Part shown: positions 22,907 through 33,786 of the stretch, one piece after another
Numbering within the stretch: the stretch's first letter is position 1
Layout of the letters: each line of letters starts with the position of its first letter
Source: Plasmopara viticola
Lineage: Eukaryota > Oomycota > Peronosporomycetes > Peronosporales > Peronosporaceae
Assembly (NCBI GenBank): GCA_001695595.3
Contig: MBPM02000052.1
Location: 310,001 to 374,000 of the forward strand
DNA length: 64,000 nucleotides
Direction of reading: 5' to 3'
Notes under the pieces: generated by a model
Database searches by the model: none
What the model was told of the DNA's origin: nothing
Seen by the model: the letters and a program-made list of their open reading frames with translations, nothing else
Translations under genes and position numbers: made by a program

Positions 22907-25240
22907 TTAACGAAAAAGATACGTCGGTTTCGCAGCCTTGGCCCGACACATGCGTTCCGCCCGCTTGTTGCCAACAATTCGCTGCATCCTCAACAGATCC
23001 AATCGAGAAAATAATGCAATAGACGTCTTCCCCTCACTGGTGTCCGTAGCCTGATCCTCATAACTTGCCAACATGTTCATCATTTCCGGGTAAAAGTCAC
23101 TAAAACTCGGAAGGCCGTACCAAATGATGTGGTGGACACCACGGATCTGATACTGATGGTAAAAGTGAAAGCGCTCCGTATAGAGCAGTACGTGACAATG
23201 GCCATGGAAAAACGTCGTACGGGCACGCGAGACTTGCGAATTCGTTGTATACTCACAACACTGGACGCTTCGAATGAGTTTCTTGTTCATAGTTTCGTGA
23301 AACAAATTGCGGACACGGACATAATCGAAATACGACGGAATAAAGAGCAAGACGTGTTTGCGTGGCGAAGCCAGTAGCGGCTCAAAAACATGCTTTTTGA
23401 AAAAAGCAAAGCGACATTCCACATCATCGAGTGCTGTATAGCGCTCGTGATGGGTACAATCCACTCGTTGAAACAGTTGGTTCACTTGGGGGACCACACG
23501 AGCAATGGACGCAGTCCCATCGACAGTCGCATAGCGTCGTACAAACTTGACGGCTCCTGAAAGGTTGGTACATGTTTTGGCGACAAGGGCATTTAGTGCA
23601 GGTTCCACATTGTGGGCAAACACAATTGTCTGTCGATACGAACGCGCTAAAAAGGTCAAATGCCATGCACGAAGGCGTGAAAAATCCGCATCATGGGCTT
23701 CTTTTGGTGGTACATTCGTGGCACGCAAGACGGTACGTACATGATCGAGATTTTGCATCATCATGAGACTGGCCGAGTCAACGATACAAATCTCAATACT
23801 GGACAAAAAATCACTCGAGAGATTCTTGACGTCGTCCAATAGAGCGGCTTCATCACCCAATTGCTGACGAAGACCAAGCGGTGATGCGATGATTATGTCT
23901 GCATGACGATAGTCACTATAAAACCGAACTGCTTTTCGTGAAAACGAGAGCCCTATTTGAAAACAATCGTCGTTATTACCCATTGCAAACACCCGTTGCC
24001 ACTCTTTCTTTTCGCTGTCTTGCGACGCGATTTCAGTGCTTGGTATATCGCCAAATTCGTGAACAAATCGCTCCTTGTTGTAAAATGTCGTGACAGTCAA
24101 CGGTAGTAGCGTAAGCAAATGGTTCACAAATGCCACTGCTGCACTACGTAGCGGCAATAAGACCAAGACACTGGCACGACAAAAGCCTTGATCCCGATAC
24201 TCCTTGTCGTCGTCCTCCAAGTCATTTAACTCACGCTTTTTCAGTCGTTCATTGTTACGCAAGACCGTGTCGCGTGCTTTCAACACGTGGTTCAAAACAT
24301 GCATGGCACTCATGCGTCGCAATAAATCCGTGTTTTCGTACGTCTGCCCAGCAAAGAACACGTCCGTGTACGCAAAGAGTTGCTGGAGCAACGTACGCTG
24401 GATGGATCCTTTGGGAAACACTGTGTCTGCGTCCAACTTTCGCTCTCGCCACGTCGTTGCTAATCTTGATCGTACAAATAGTTTCTTCTTGTCTGCAATT
24501 TCAGGCAAGGTGACGACGTCAGTGCGTCCATGTATCCCACTCTTGTACGACACATCGTACACTTCTTCTAATTCCGGCAATGTCACTGGTGTAAACGTTC
24601 TCGTCTTTGTCGTAAACGTCTTGACTTCTTCTTCCGATACTGAACTCAATACAAAACGTTGACGATACGGGTCTTCTGCCTCTTCTTCTTGCTCGTCCAC
24701 TCCTTTTTCATCATCCTTCTCCATCGCTGCTACTTGCTCTTCTTCTTGAATCTTTTCAACTTTATCGATAGTCGTTGACTTCTCCAAAACTTCTCCTTCA
24801 TCATCGGCGTCGATTTCTATTGGCTTGAACGTGTCTACAAACTCTTGAAATACAGACTTGTGCTCCTCACTGTCACTTTCTTCGCTCCCAGTTTCCTCGC
24901 TCGTACTCTCTTCCCTTAGTATTTCCTCTTTCACCACGTTTTGTTCGTCATGAACGCTCTTGTCCTTGTATATTGCATTCACGGTATGCTCCCACGTTCT
25001 ATTGTACTGTTCGCACTGCCACTGCTTCTTGTCGTACACTGTACGCACAAACTCGCGCGTTTTAGTACTTGCAGCAATCTTGCGCGACTTCCACTGGCCC
25101 ATCATAGAGCCATGCTTGCGTTTTGAAGCTCCATCATCCCTATTGACGGGACTACCCTTACTCTTTGGCTCTGCATCGTCCCATACATTGGCCTTGCGCT
25201 TACGGCTGCTCTTCTTCTTGCCTCCTTTCCGTCCACCCAT
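22907..25240 (-). CDS. UTP25: UTP25 / digestive-organ expansion factor, SSU processome
   Basis: The product is 777 residues from the ATG at 25240; a longer frame exists only through a GTG. UTP25/DEF is a nucleolar component of the small-subunit processome needed for 18S rRNA maturation. It has a DEAD-helicase-like fold without the usual catalytic motifs. Seen here: a very basic N-terminus (GGRKGGKKKSSRKRK), a long acidic Glu/Asp region (about residues 110-190), then the conserved body with RQRFVLSS, ADIIIASPLGLRQQLGDE and CIVDSASLMMMQNLDHV. The diagnostic C-terminal block has LLFIPSYFDYVRVRNLF, SRARTTFFHGHCHVLLYTER and HHIIWYGLPS...FYPEMMNML. It has no intron and looks intact. It shares a short divergent upstream region with the next gene. 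Confidence 0.92.
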   Translation of the reverse strand: MGGRKGGKKKSSRKRKANVWDDAEPKSKGSPVNRDDGASKRKHGSMMGQWKSRKIAASTKTREFVRTVYDKKQWQCEQYNRTWEHTVNAIYKDKSVHDEQNVVKEEILREESTSEETGSEESDSEEHKSVFQEFVDTFKPIEIDADDEGEVLEKSTTIDKVEKIQEEEQVAAMEKDDEKGVDEQEEEAEDPYRQRFVLSSVSEEEVKTFTTKTRTFTPVTLPELEEVYDVSYKSGIHGRTDVVTLPEIADKKKLFVRSRLATTWRERKLDADTVFPKGSIQRTLLQQLFAYTDVFFAGQTYENTDLLRRMSAMHVLNHVLKARDTVLRNNERLKKRELNDLEDDDKEYRDQGFCRASVLVLLPLRSAAVAFVNHLLTLLPLTVTTFYNKERFVHEFGDIPSTEIASQDSEKKEWQRVFAMGNNDDCFQIGLSFSRKAVRFYSDYRHADIIIASPLGLRQQLGDEAALLDDVKNLSSDFLSSIEICIVDSASLMMMQNLDHVRTVLRATNVPPKEAHDADFSRLRAWHLTFLARSYRQTIVFAHNVEPALNALVAKTCTNLSGAVKFVRRYATVDGTASIARVVPQVNQLFQRVDCTHHERYTALDDVECRFAFFKKHVFEPLLASPRKHVLLFIPSYFDYVRVRNLFHETMNKKLIRSVQCCEYTTNSQVSRARTTFFHGHCHVLLYTERFHFYHQYQIRGVHHIIWYGLPSFSDFYPEMMNMLASYEDQATDTSEGKTSIALFSRLDLLRMQRIVGNKRAERMCRAKAAKPTYLFR

Positions 25241-25360
25241 AGTGATTTCGAAATGGCTGGCCAAACGCCTCGACGCAAGTTGATTGGAGGAAAAGGCATT
25301 TGCGGCCTCTGTCGTGTGGTACACATCCACGCGCTATTTGTAGATGGGTACATTTAAAAG
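25241..25360. promoter_or_regulatory. Short divergent promoter region
   Basis: Only 120 bases separate the start of UTP25 (minus) from the start of the three-exon gene (plus), so both must be driven from here or from inside each other's 5' ends. No specific element is claimed. Compact bidirectional spacing is usual for conserved oomycete genes. Confidence 0.5.
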
Positions 25361-25953
25361 ATGAATGCAGCGGAAGCAAGCGAGCTCGTCGATTGGATGA
25401 GCGACGAGGAGGACCAAGAGCAGCAAAGTGACTGTCTTCAAGCGGTAGAGAGAGGAGAGGCTGAAAAGTGGGCCCTGCAATCGGTAGCAAGGGTCTTACG
25501 CTGGCTTCAAGAAGCTCCAGGGAATGAGTACGTTTTTATTGGCCTAGTCGTAGATGCGCAATCGTACTTAATTGAATGTGGCCAGAGTGAATGTCAAGGT
25601 GCTTGTGCAGGAGCTGGAGCGATTGCCACAAGAAGCACGGGCGTATCAACTCGTGCGTCTTGTACTTGATACGCGCGAGGAATCGATTCCAAAACATGTT
25701 GTGCTTGGTCTGTGGGAAAAACTCATGCCAAAGCATCCAAGGCACCTCGTGAGAGCAAAGAGTGCGACAAGCATTCCGATCCTCCAAAGTCGAATACTTG
25801 AGGTATGGTCCTTTCGTAAGCAGAATATTTTTCTTTCTCGTGATATTGTTGTGATACCGGTAGTCCAAACGGAAGCAAGCCGAGTGTGATCTAAAGTTGC
25901 TGCAGAACCGCATTGCGTTACTTCAGGTGCAGCGAATCTGTTGTCGTGATTAG
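25361..25953 (+). CDS. Small conserved-looking protein, three exons
   Basis: My model has exons 25361-25549, 25611-25802 and 25864-25953, giving 156 residues. Both introns are 61 bases, begin GT (GTAGAT, GTATGG), end CAG or TAG, and fall exactly between codons, which supports the model. Without splicing the first frame runs into an unrelated reading. The protein begins MNAAEASELVDWMSDEEDQE (acidic), then helical stretches: RVLRWLQEAPGNEYVFIGLV in exon 1, ELERLPQEARAYQLVRLVLD and IPKHVVLGLWEKLMPKHP in exon 2, and a basic helix (SKRKQAECDLKLLQNRIALL) in exon 3. I do not recognise the family. It lies 17 bases before the next gene on the same strand. Confidence 0.65.
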
Positions 25954-25970
25954 ATTAAATCGAGTAGATA

Positions 25971-26609
25971 ATGGATACTTTGTCTGGATTGCCACAGCAC
26001 GAAGAGTCCAAAGCTTGGAAGAAAATCGTCCAGACAAAAGACCGCGCACAAGAAATCCTCGACTTGCGAGCCGCTACGCTACAGCGTCAAGAAGTAAAAG
26101 CGATGCATCGAGTCGAACGGGCGCGCCAGTCTCGATTTGCGCAGCAAAAGCAGTCGGGAGTCAAGAAAGAATCCGTCATGAAGAAAAAACAGGCTGCGAT
26201 TCAGATCATTTCGAGAAAATATCAAGACGTGGAGCAGATTAAAGCAGAGAGCAAGCGGCTACACGCAGAACGTACCCGTCTTCAAGCGCTGCAAATTGAA
26301 CGTGCACGAGCAAAGCGGCAAGAGATTCGACGACACGAGGATGCGTTAAAGAAAAAAAAGATGCTGGAACGGCAACAAGTGGATCAAGAGGCAGCGCTTC
26401 GTCTCGTGACAAAAGTGATTGCCGAAGAGCGACAGATTCGACACCATGAGAGAAAAGTCAAGGAAATGGAACAAGCGGAACACGACTTGATCCAACGCTT
26501 GCAAGGCACGCAGCTCATCCAACGACAAGCCTACTCGGTATTAGAGCAAGCGTTACTTCGCACCGACTTGAAACGGGCGCAGACCGTCGCATCATTGAAA
26601 AATCCATAA
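25971..26609 (+). CDS. Coiled-coil protein, unknown function
   Basis: 212 residues, almost entirely Lys/Arg/Glu/Gln-rich helix from about residue 15 to 185 (for example RKYQDVEQIKAESKRLHAER, RQVDQEAALRL-type heptads), so a long coiled coil is expected. There is no signal peptide or membrane segment. Coiled-coil proteins of this size often belong to cytoskeletal or flagellar structures, but nothing in the sequence fixes that. It ends 52 bases before the 3' end of SUV3 on the other strand, so the pair is convergent. Confidence 0.7.
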   Translation: MDTLSGLPQHEESKAWKKIVQTKDRAQEILDLRAATLQRQEVKAMHRVERARQSRFAQQKQSGVKKESVMKKKQAAIQIISRKYQDVEQIKAESKRLHAERTRLQALQIERARAKRQEIRRHEDALKKKKMLERQQVDQEAALRLVTKVIAEERQIRHHERKVKEMEQAEHDLIQRLQGTQLIQRQAYSVLEQALLRTDLKRAQTVASLKNP

Positions 26610-26661
26610 GTCTCCAATCCATCTAATCTATTAAAATCCAATCTATCAAAGAGCCTAAAAG

Positions 26662-28852
26662 CTAGCTGCCCAAAAGTCGACTCCACCACGATCTTTTCGG
26701 ATTCGCAGCCTCGTGTGTCGCGCTCGGTTCTTGCTCGTCGTCAGCTATTTCCTCTTGTACCTCGTTCTCCTTGTCATTTAATCCAAAGCGTTGCGAGGGA
26801 ATCCACCCGCTCGTCCACCGCGTCTTCTTTTCTTCTCGATTATACGTTGTATTCACAAGGCCTTGTTCCACGAGCTCTAGCACGCGCATCTTTAGCGCCA
26901 CCGCCAACTCCTTTTCGACAAACGTCGTTTCAAAGCGAAACGAGAGCCAGAGGTACAAATCAATGATTTTCGCTTTAATCTCGACGTCGCCCAACGCGTC
27001 GGCCGTCCGAGGCGGCCACCTTGGCAAGTAAATATCCAATCGCACGCGTTCGTGCATGGAATGGGCCCGTGCGTACTCGAGAAAGACTTTGCGCGCCAAG
27101 GGATTCCGTAAACTCACGGGGGCCATGCAAAACGTAAATCGATCCGACAGCGTCAAGTCCGTCTCTTGCAACAACGTCGCGGCGTCTTTCATGTCTTGGT
27201 GGTTGCACATAAAGTAGTCGCCACCCAAGCGTGCCAACGTGACGTAAATATCCACGAGCTCTGCGAGGTTTGTAATCCCCGGCAATTGTTTGGCAAATTC
27301 TTCCATTTGCTCCGACGTTGGAAACAGCCCCGCCGAAGTGAGCGAGGTACCGCTTTCGTGGTACGATGCCTGCAGGTAGGCAAAATCGTCCCTGACCAAA
27401 CACGTGGCTTCGCCACTTGCAAACTCGCTCTTGTACCGACCGGCGCGACCGGCAATTTGCTTGATGAGAGCAGGCGAAATGTCGACCATGCCCCCCGTGC
27501 CAGTGTATTTCTTGACTGTTGCAAACACGATGCGTCGAATGTTGAGGTTCAAGCCCATCCCAATCGCATCGGACGCGACCAACACGTTGTAGTCATTGTC
27601 TCGATCATTGAACAAACGGGCTTGCTGCGACCGCGTTTCGGGCGGTAATTGACCGTAGATGATACAGCATTTTTGACCCGTTTGGATCTCAATATCGCGT
27701 TTGATCTGGAAAATGTCCCGACGCGAAAAGGCCACGACACAATCGCCGGGTTGAATATGACGATACGATTTCAACGGGTCTGGCGCCAAATGCAACGGGG
27801 ACCGACGAGTGTACGAACGCAATTCAAACGCATCGCCCGTGGTGGCCGCAAACTTTTGGATCAACTCGACGGCTTCGCTCGAGCCACAGACGTGAATCTC
27901 GTGGGCTTGCAAGCCAAAGAAAGCGCGGGTTCACGCCCACCCCCGTTGGGGATCCCCGATCAATTGGATTTCATCCAACACGGCAATATCCCACGGGCGA
28001 TTCGTATGTGCCATCTCGACGGTACACGACACGTGGGTTGCGAACGGTACGACTTTTTTTTCTTGTCCCGTTACAAGGGACGTGTAGAAGCCATCGGCAT
28101 TTAATCGGTCGAAAATCTCGAGCGCTAAGAGGCGAAGGGGACCACAATAGATGCCACCCTCGGTCCCAGCTTGTTTCAAACGCTCTAATGCTTGGAACGT
28201 CTTGCCACTGTTCGTTGGCCCTTCGTGGTAAATGATTTTCCGCTTCATGGCCGTCGCAATGGGATACATTTCATGGGGCAACCGTAAATCGGTCAATCGT
28301 TGGAGGGATAAGGTATCCTCTGTCTCGTGGTCGGTAAAATACCGCGAAGCTTTGGCATAATCCAGAAAATACGGATAGAAAACAAACGAATTATGACGTT
28401 TCGCATCGTCTAAATCCTACAGCAGCCCACAAATAACACAACAGTCCATTACTATTTTCCATGTTGAGGTGCAAGCAAATATTTGCAGCTACGAACCCGT
28501 TCAAAAGCCAACAAATCGCTTTGGTTTTCGAAATATTTCACTGGTTCGGACAAGAAAGATTTCCGAAAACTTGACGCAGCAATGGCCCACTCGGCTGGGT
28601 TCATTCCCGCCTTCGGCACCTCATTCGGTGTACCCGCTTGGCAAGGTATGACGGCCACTTGACGCTCGGGACCTCTGCAGGAGACGAGTAGGAACGGTGG
28701 AGGGGTACGTAATGGGCTACATTTGCGTATCGCGCATAATTGCTGCTTGAAAACGACGTGTTCGATAATGCGGCGACCTGCATCATTGCGAAGCGACGGA
28801 GATTAAAGCGGGACCTTTGGAAGGTCCTGGACAGCGGGCGTAACACAGTCAT
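26662..28852 (-). CDS. SUV3: Mitochondrial ATP-dependent RNA helicase SUV3, with in-frame TGA
   Basis: SUV3 is the DExH/Ski2-like helicase of the mitochondrial RNA degradosome. Seen: motif I GPTNSGKT (about 28198-28221), motif II as DEIQ in VLDEIQLIGDPQRG, motif VI QIAGRAGRY, and the SUV3 C-terminal region (DLYLWLSFRF, GLVNTTYN). The N-terminus from the ATG at 28852 (MTVLRPLSRTFQRSRFNLRR) is a typical mitochondrial presequence. An 80-base intron, 28417-28496 (GTTCGT...TAG), joins ...LLAFER to DLDDAKRHN in frame. A second junction near 28600-28800 also needs a small intron or a one-base shift, and I cannot place it. The frame is interrupted by TGA at 27931-27933, between RGWA and TRAFFGLQ, where SUV3 proteins usually have Trp. 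The frame is otherwise open, so this is a nonsense allele, an assembly error or a recent loss. Confidence 0.85.
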
Positions 28853-29584
28853 GAAGGACGAATGGGTAGCAAAGTTACGATGGTGGACCACAATAGTAGG
28901 TACCGGTAACTTTGGTAATATTATACTATAAGCACTCGGAGTGCGAGTGTACTATTTGCGAGCGTACTATTGCGAGATAGAGTTTTTTTAACTGACGTAA
29001 ATTTGATAGTAGCGTTTGATATGAGAAAGTGCACTGCTACTATTTTTTACCTTTTGTATTCGGAATAATAATAACATGACAATCGCAAACAGCACCATTA
29101 CTAAAATCTAGTCATACATTGGCCATGTCCACCGACTAAGTTGCAACTCAGTGTTTTGCTAACAACCTCTCGACTTAATTTGCACTAATCACACAGCATC
29201 CTGCACAACAGGACTTGACGGACCCATTATGTGGCACTGGTGGTGATACGACATTGTACATGAGTCACATGATGTGTAAAAATAAAAAAAGCAATCAGAA
29301 GTGAGCTGGAGAGCAGTGCATGGTTCATTGACTCATACTGGATGCATATCAGTAGAGATTATGGGATGCTAGAATGTAATTGAAGTATACTTATCTTACT
29401 GAAATTTTATTGGTAACCCCGATAAATAAATCGATTCTTGGTACTAAACTAATACGAAGTCTTGAAGTCAAAGCGTTAGCTCGAACGGGATGAATAATAT
29501 TTAAGCCTTGACTCGATAGGCTTGCATTTTATGCAAAAGAGTTACATCACAATGACCCCGGTCACCACTCCGAGCGGTATATTT
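28853..29584. other. SUV3 upstream region and AT-rich spacer
   Basis: No gene is seen. It contains the probable SUV3 promoter (28853-28960) with a small internal duplication (GCGAG...TACTAT repeats, 28936-28976), then AT-rich DNA up to the edge of repeat A. Confidence 0.45.
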
Positions 29585-32500
29585 AATTGATACATTTTTA
29601 AAATTTTTGAGAATGCTGTTTTTCAAAGAATCATTCTTGATATTTTTATTCATTTTTCCGGGTTTTTTCTCGAAAAGGTAATATGTTCCTGTGCTGCTCG
29701 GAGCATCTTCTCCTGCTTTGCCCTGCATGGTAAGTCTACAAAACGTTCGATGCAAATATGCTACTTAAAATTACACCATCCCAATCTTGCCATATGTCAC
29801 GGGAATTGCTATTTGGTCAGAAAAAGTGTTTTATTCTGGAGTAAAAAAGGAGATGAATTTGACACAGTAATGCGATGCTTTGAGAGTCCAGCGCATTAAT
29901 ATCACTAGCAATCGGTGGCACGTCCGAACCTTGAGCTAGTAAACTTCATCGCCGACAATCGCGACCTTTGTTACAAAGACATGCGATGGTTGCCGGCTTT
30001 AAGGCTTTTTCCGACAATATTTTCGAATATCGAGCGCGTGATCACTTTGTTTCATCGGTGTGAGCCTCTGCAAAAACAGTTTGTGGGCACCCTGTGAGGA
30101 CTGCGCGAACTCGCACCCACTCACCTTCTCCGCCAATTTGAATATTCGTTTTTCTCCTCTTGACAGATCAAATAGATTAACCAACTTAAAGTTGCAAAAG
30201 ACGAGTTACTAATCTGCAGCTAAGATCATGTTCCGTTTTGAATTAACCTATAATAAGTCGAGTGACCTTCAAAAAAGATTGTGAAAGCCAATAATATTAA
30301 TTTGCCGGCAAGACAGAAAATCAATGTAAAATAAAAGTGTGCTACGTCTTTCAAAATCAACGTCAGAGCCATACTAAGTCGGCACCATCTCTTGGCACTA
30401 GCTGTGCTGACGATTTGCCAGTACAAAGTTTGTCGACTAGAGGTTGTGGCACATTCCGCCAAAAACCAAGTTCTGGCCAGTTTTTGGATCGGTCTTCAAT
30501 GACTGTCCAGGCTCATATAACCCGGCGTCAACACTTACGCTACCACCTTATCCGGGCACGCCAGCTACTAGTGGCAATATCAACATTGCTCGTGTCTTTG
30601 TTCGTTTAAGTGTCTGGATTGGACGCAATCTTTTTGGGATGTTCAGCGTCGTTTTATTGCTATGACCTTTTATATCTAAAAAAACGCAAATTTGGTCTTA
30701 GAAGTGGCAATTTATGCAGATCAAACATCACAAACTAACACACCTCAACGTTTCTGCTCCCATTCTCGGTTGCTTTCCATATTGTCAGAATATTATAATT
30801 GGTAAGTTTCAGCTTTCAAAGCCACTTTGATGCGTAAATGTCTCAATACACGAAGTCTCTGTGAAAGCGTATGTTAGCGTACAGCTTGGCCATCCTTTGT
30901 TCCTTGACTAGAATCGCAATGAGGTGATCCTAACAGAGCGCAATCGCTAGCCAACCCATTAAAAAAGCAGGCGTTTGAAGTGTATTAGTGTTATCACCGA
31001 TTGCAAACATAACAAAAAGGAGCTTAGCGCTCCAGCGCTTGTGCACGTGTGTGCCTGCGTTGTGCAGCACATCTGGCATCTGTTTGCGAATAAATTAATG
31101 TAGATACGTGTAATCATCACCTAGGTCTGTTTAGGTAACCACTTAAATCGCACCGTTTTGTTCGGAGTTAACGTATCCTTCACATCGATTGATGAGCACA
31201 ACAGCGTAGCCTTGCATCTTGCGTTTAGTACTACATCGAACCCCACAATTAACTTCGCTTGCTACCATCTGAGGCCATACATAAGGAAATCACCACCACT
31301 GTCATCACCATGATATATCAACGAGTTTGATCGTTTTTATATCCGACCAAGACGGCCAATCAGCAGTCGCTTCAAATGCGTTGAAGAGCTACAGCGAGCT
31401 TTGTAAAGAAAACAGTAGTCACACCACTTAACAAGAAAATCTTAGCATCCATGATAGCATCAACTATCCACAACGTGCTGTAAAATAACAGTGGCGGTCA
31501 AGGAGTGGATGAAGGCTACCAAGGCTTGAGTTTGCGTCCTCATCACACGGACAAGCAGACCCTACGTAACTAAGTGTGCATCATTAGAATTTCTCTTGAG
31601 ATTTGCCGTAGTTGTCAACCCGCGGCTTCTTCGGATCGATTTCGGACCTTTGCGGACTTTGAAGAGAGTAATGGTGACCTCTTTTGCCATGTACCCGCAA
31701 GCTTAACAATTATGTCAGCCACTGCGCGACTCACCACGAGCCTGAGAGCTGCGTCGGGAAATTGCTGCTCTTTGCGGTGAGCTCTAGATCTAGCTGACTC
31801 GTCCTGACACACGACCTCATAAGTGTGACCTCTTAACAATATGGCTGATAGAAAGTCAGGGGCAACTATTACGTGGGCCACCATGCAATTGTTTTTTGGT
31901 GATCGAAAAAAAATGCGATTCTATGTTTAATTATTACTATTTCGTTTTTTTTTTACTTTAATTCAGGCGTATGAGTATATTGAAAGTATTTTTTCACTTT
32001 CAGATAGTATTTATGGAACTCCTTTTTTAAATAACAGGTTTTCATGATATTCATGTAATTGTCGGTACCATTTTTTTTATAATCAGTACTATTAGATTAA
32101 TTGATTATCAATCTACAAAACAACACCGTTATGGTTTTGAAGCGGCAGCTTGGTATTGAATAACAGCCGCTGTGTGACCATACATCTTTCTATAAAGGAG
32201 ACAACGCTTCGAGGAGGTGCTTAAAGAACACATGTTTGTCTAAGCCTTGAAGGTCGAAATACCACCCAATTCACCTCTGATAAATTATTGACTGTGTCGA
32301 CATTAGTTTGAGGTAATCGGTACTATACTCATACCCATTCATGCCTCAACCCGCGAGCGAAATTCTGCAAACTCCCAGAAAATGGCTAACGACAGCCACA
32401 CACCCATTTCGGCCGACTCGGGGGCGCGGCTTTTGTCAATGACCCTTAAGAAAAAACACTTGGATGAGCCGATGGTTTACTTCATCTTTTTATTTTACAA

Positions 32501-33765
32501 TAGGCAAGGCTCATGTGCACTTGCTTATTACAGCCAAAGGGACGGCTGTTGCTCTAATTGATTCCACGCTAGTCGATTGAAACTAACTTGAGTCATCAAG
32601 ACAGCGAACACCTTCACTTCTTGAACGGCGATCCGGACGAGCAAGCTTCCGTGCGTAAACACTTTCATGAAAAGTGTTTAGAACGCCTCTTTTATCGCAG
32701 CTGCCCTTCAAAGTATTAAGTACGAGTCAAACATACTTTTAAGTCAACATTGTATCATTCTACCTTTACTTGTCCGTATGTCTCAAGACGCGGTATAACT
32801 CGAACATTTAACACGGACTTTTTAAAAAAGAAGCTGGATGAAAGACTTGCTCGCTCAATAAATTACAAAGTTACGCTTGCGAGTGTGCATTTGTTTTGCA
32901 TGCATCAGCTTCCTAGTGCCTCATTCATATTAGCAAATCAAACATTTTGATCTCCCTTTCTGCCTGATATAGCTACAAAGAGTTCTCAACAAAAATGCTC
33001 GAATGTGTTTAACAATGAGTGGTAACGCAACGTAGTCGTTTTTGCTCGTACTTGGCTCGATTTTCTACGCAGTACACTTGAAAACAGCACGCCTCGAAGC
33101 ATAGCAACTGAGCATTATCTTTTGGGATAAGTGATTAACAATATGGTCTCATAATGCCTTTGGACAACTTATTTGTATGCATCTGTATATGTTCCAACAG
33201 AAAAATGAAGCGGACATCAAACAGGGTCACTTGTCTCTACTAGACACAGTATACGACAAGCCTTGGTGTGCACTACTATAGTGGCTTCGAACCTGTCAAT
33301 TAAAGGAAAGTCGGATGGAAAAGTCTGCACTCTTGAATACAATAAGCTCAAAATACAACTCTGGGCCTTCTTTGCTGCGGCTGAGATACCTCTTTACGCA
33401 ATGAACATGAGCACGTCACAACAAAAGTTCAGTGCCGTAGTAATGTAGCTTCATCAGCACTCATAGGCCAATCCGAGTTCTATAGTTTATGCTTTGTTTG
33501 TGAGTTTCTGCATTTGTCTCCATCCTGTACAAGGCAATTCAAGACACAACAATCTCTCAAACTTATAGCAACTGATCGAGCAGGAAGAAAATAACAGGAT
33601 CGAGTAAATTTTCAAACTTAATTTAAAAAAATGGCAAAGAATTATATTTTCCCCCCATGAAGTCTTTTTTAGTACACGATGAATGACATGTGTACCGTAT
33701 CATTATAAAAGGGCTGACTATAGCGGAATTAAACATTCGGACGGATACCAGGATAACATAGCGAT
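29585..33765 (-). repeat. Long dispersed repeat, copy A (inverted relative to B and C)
   Basis: About 4.2 kb matches the reverse complement of 35845-39335 (copy B) and, over its middle part, 58214-60870 (copy C). Good anchors are 29915-30184 against 38710-38990 and 60279-60560; 30600 against 38260 and 59830; and 33263-33450 against 36057-36250. Its left end is sharp at about 29585, where B and C continue. Short frames are conserved between copies on both strands alike (for example the EKVSGCEFAQSSQGAHK frame), which looks like DNA-level conservation. No transposase, polymerase or LTR pair is identifiable. Class unknown. Confidence 0.75.
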
Positions 33766-33786
33766 CTATCTCTTTAAATTAGCGCG

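Noticed and set aside
25241..25330. 30-residue N-terminal extension of UTP25
   Set aside because: It begins with GTG rather than ATG; the ATG at 25240 starts the basic N-terminus expected for this nucleolar protein.
29915..30184. Overlapping frames on both strands in repeats A, B and C (for example the PNLELVNFIADN and EKVSGCEFAQSSQGA frames) as real genes
   Set aside because: Both strands are equally conserved between copies and the frames are broken in at least one copy, so repeat-level DNA similarity explains them.
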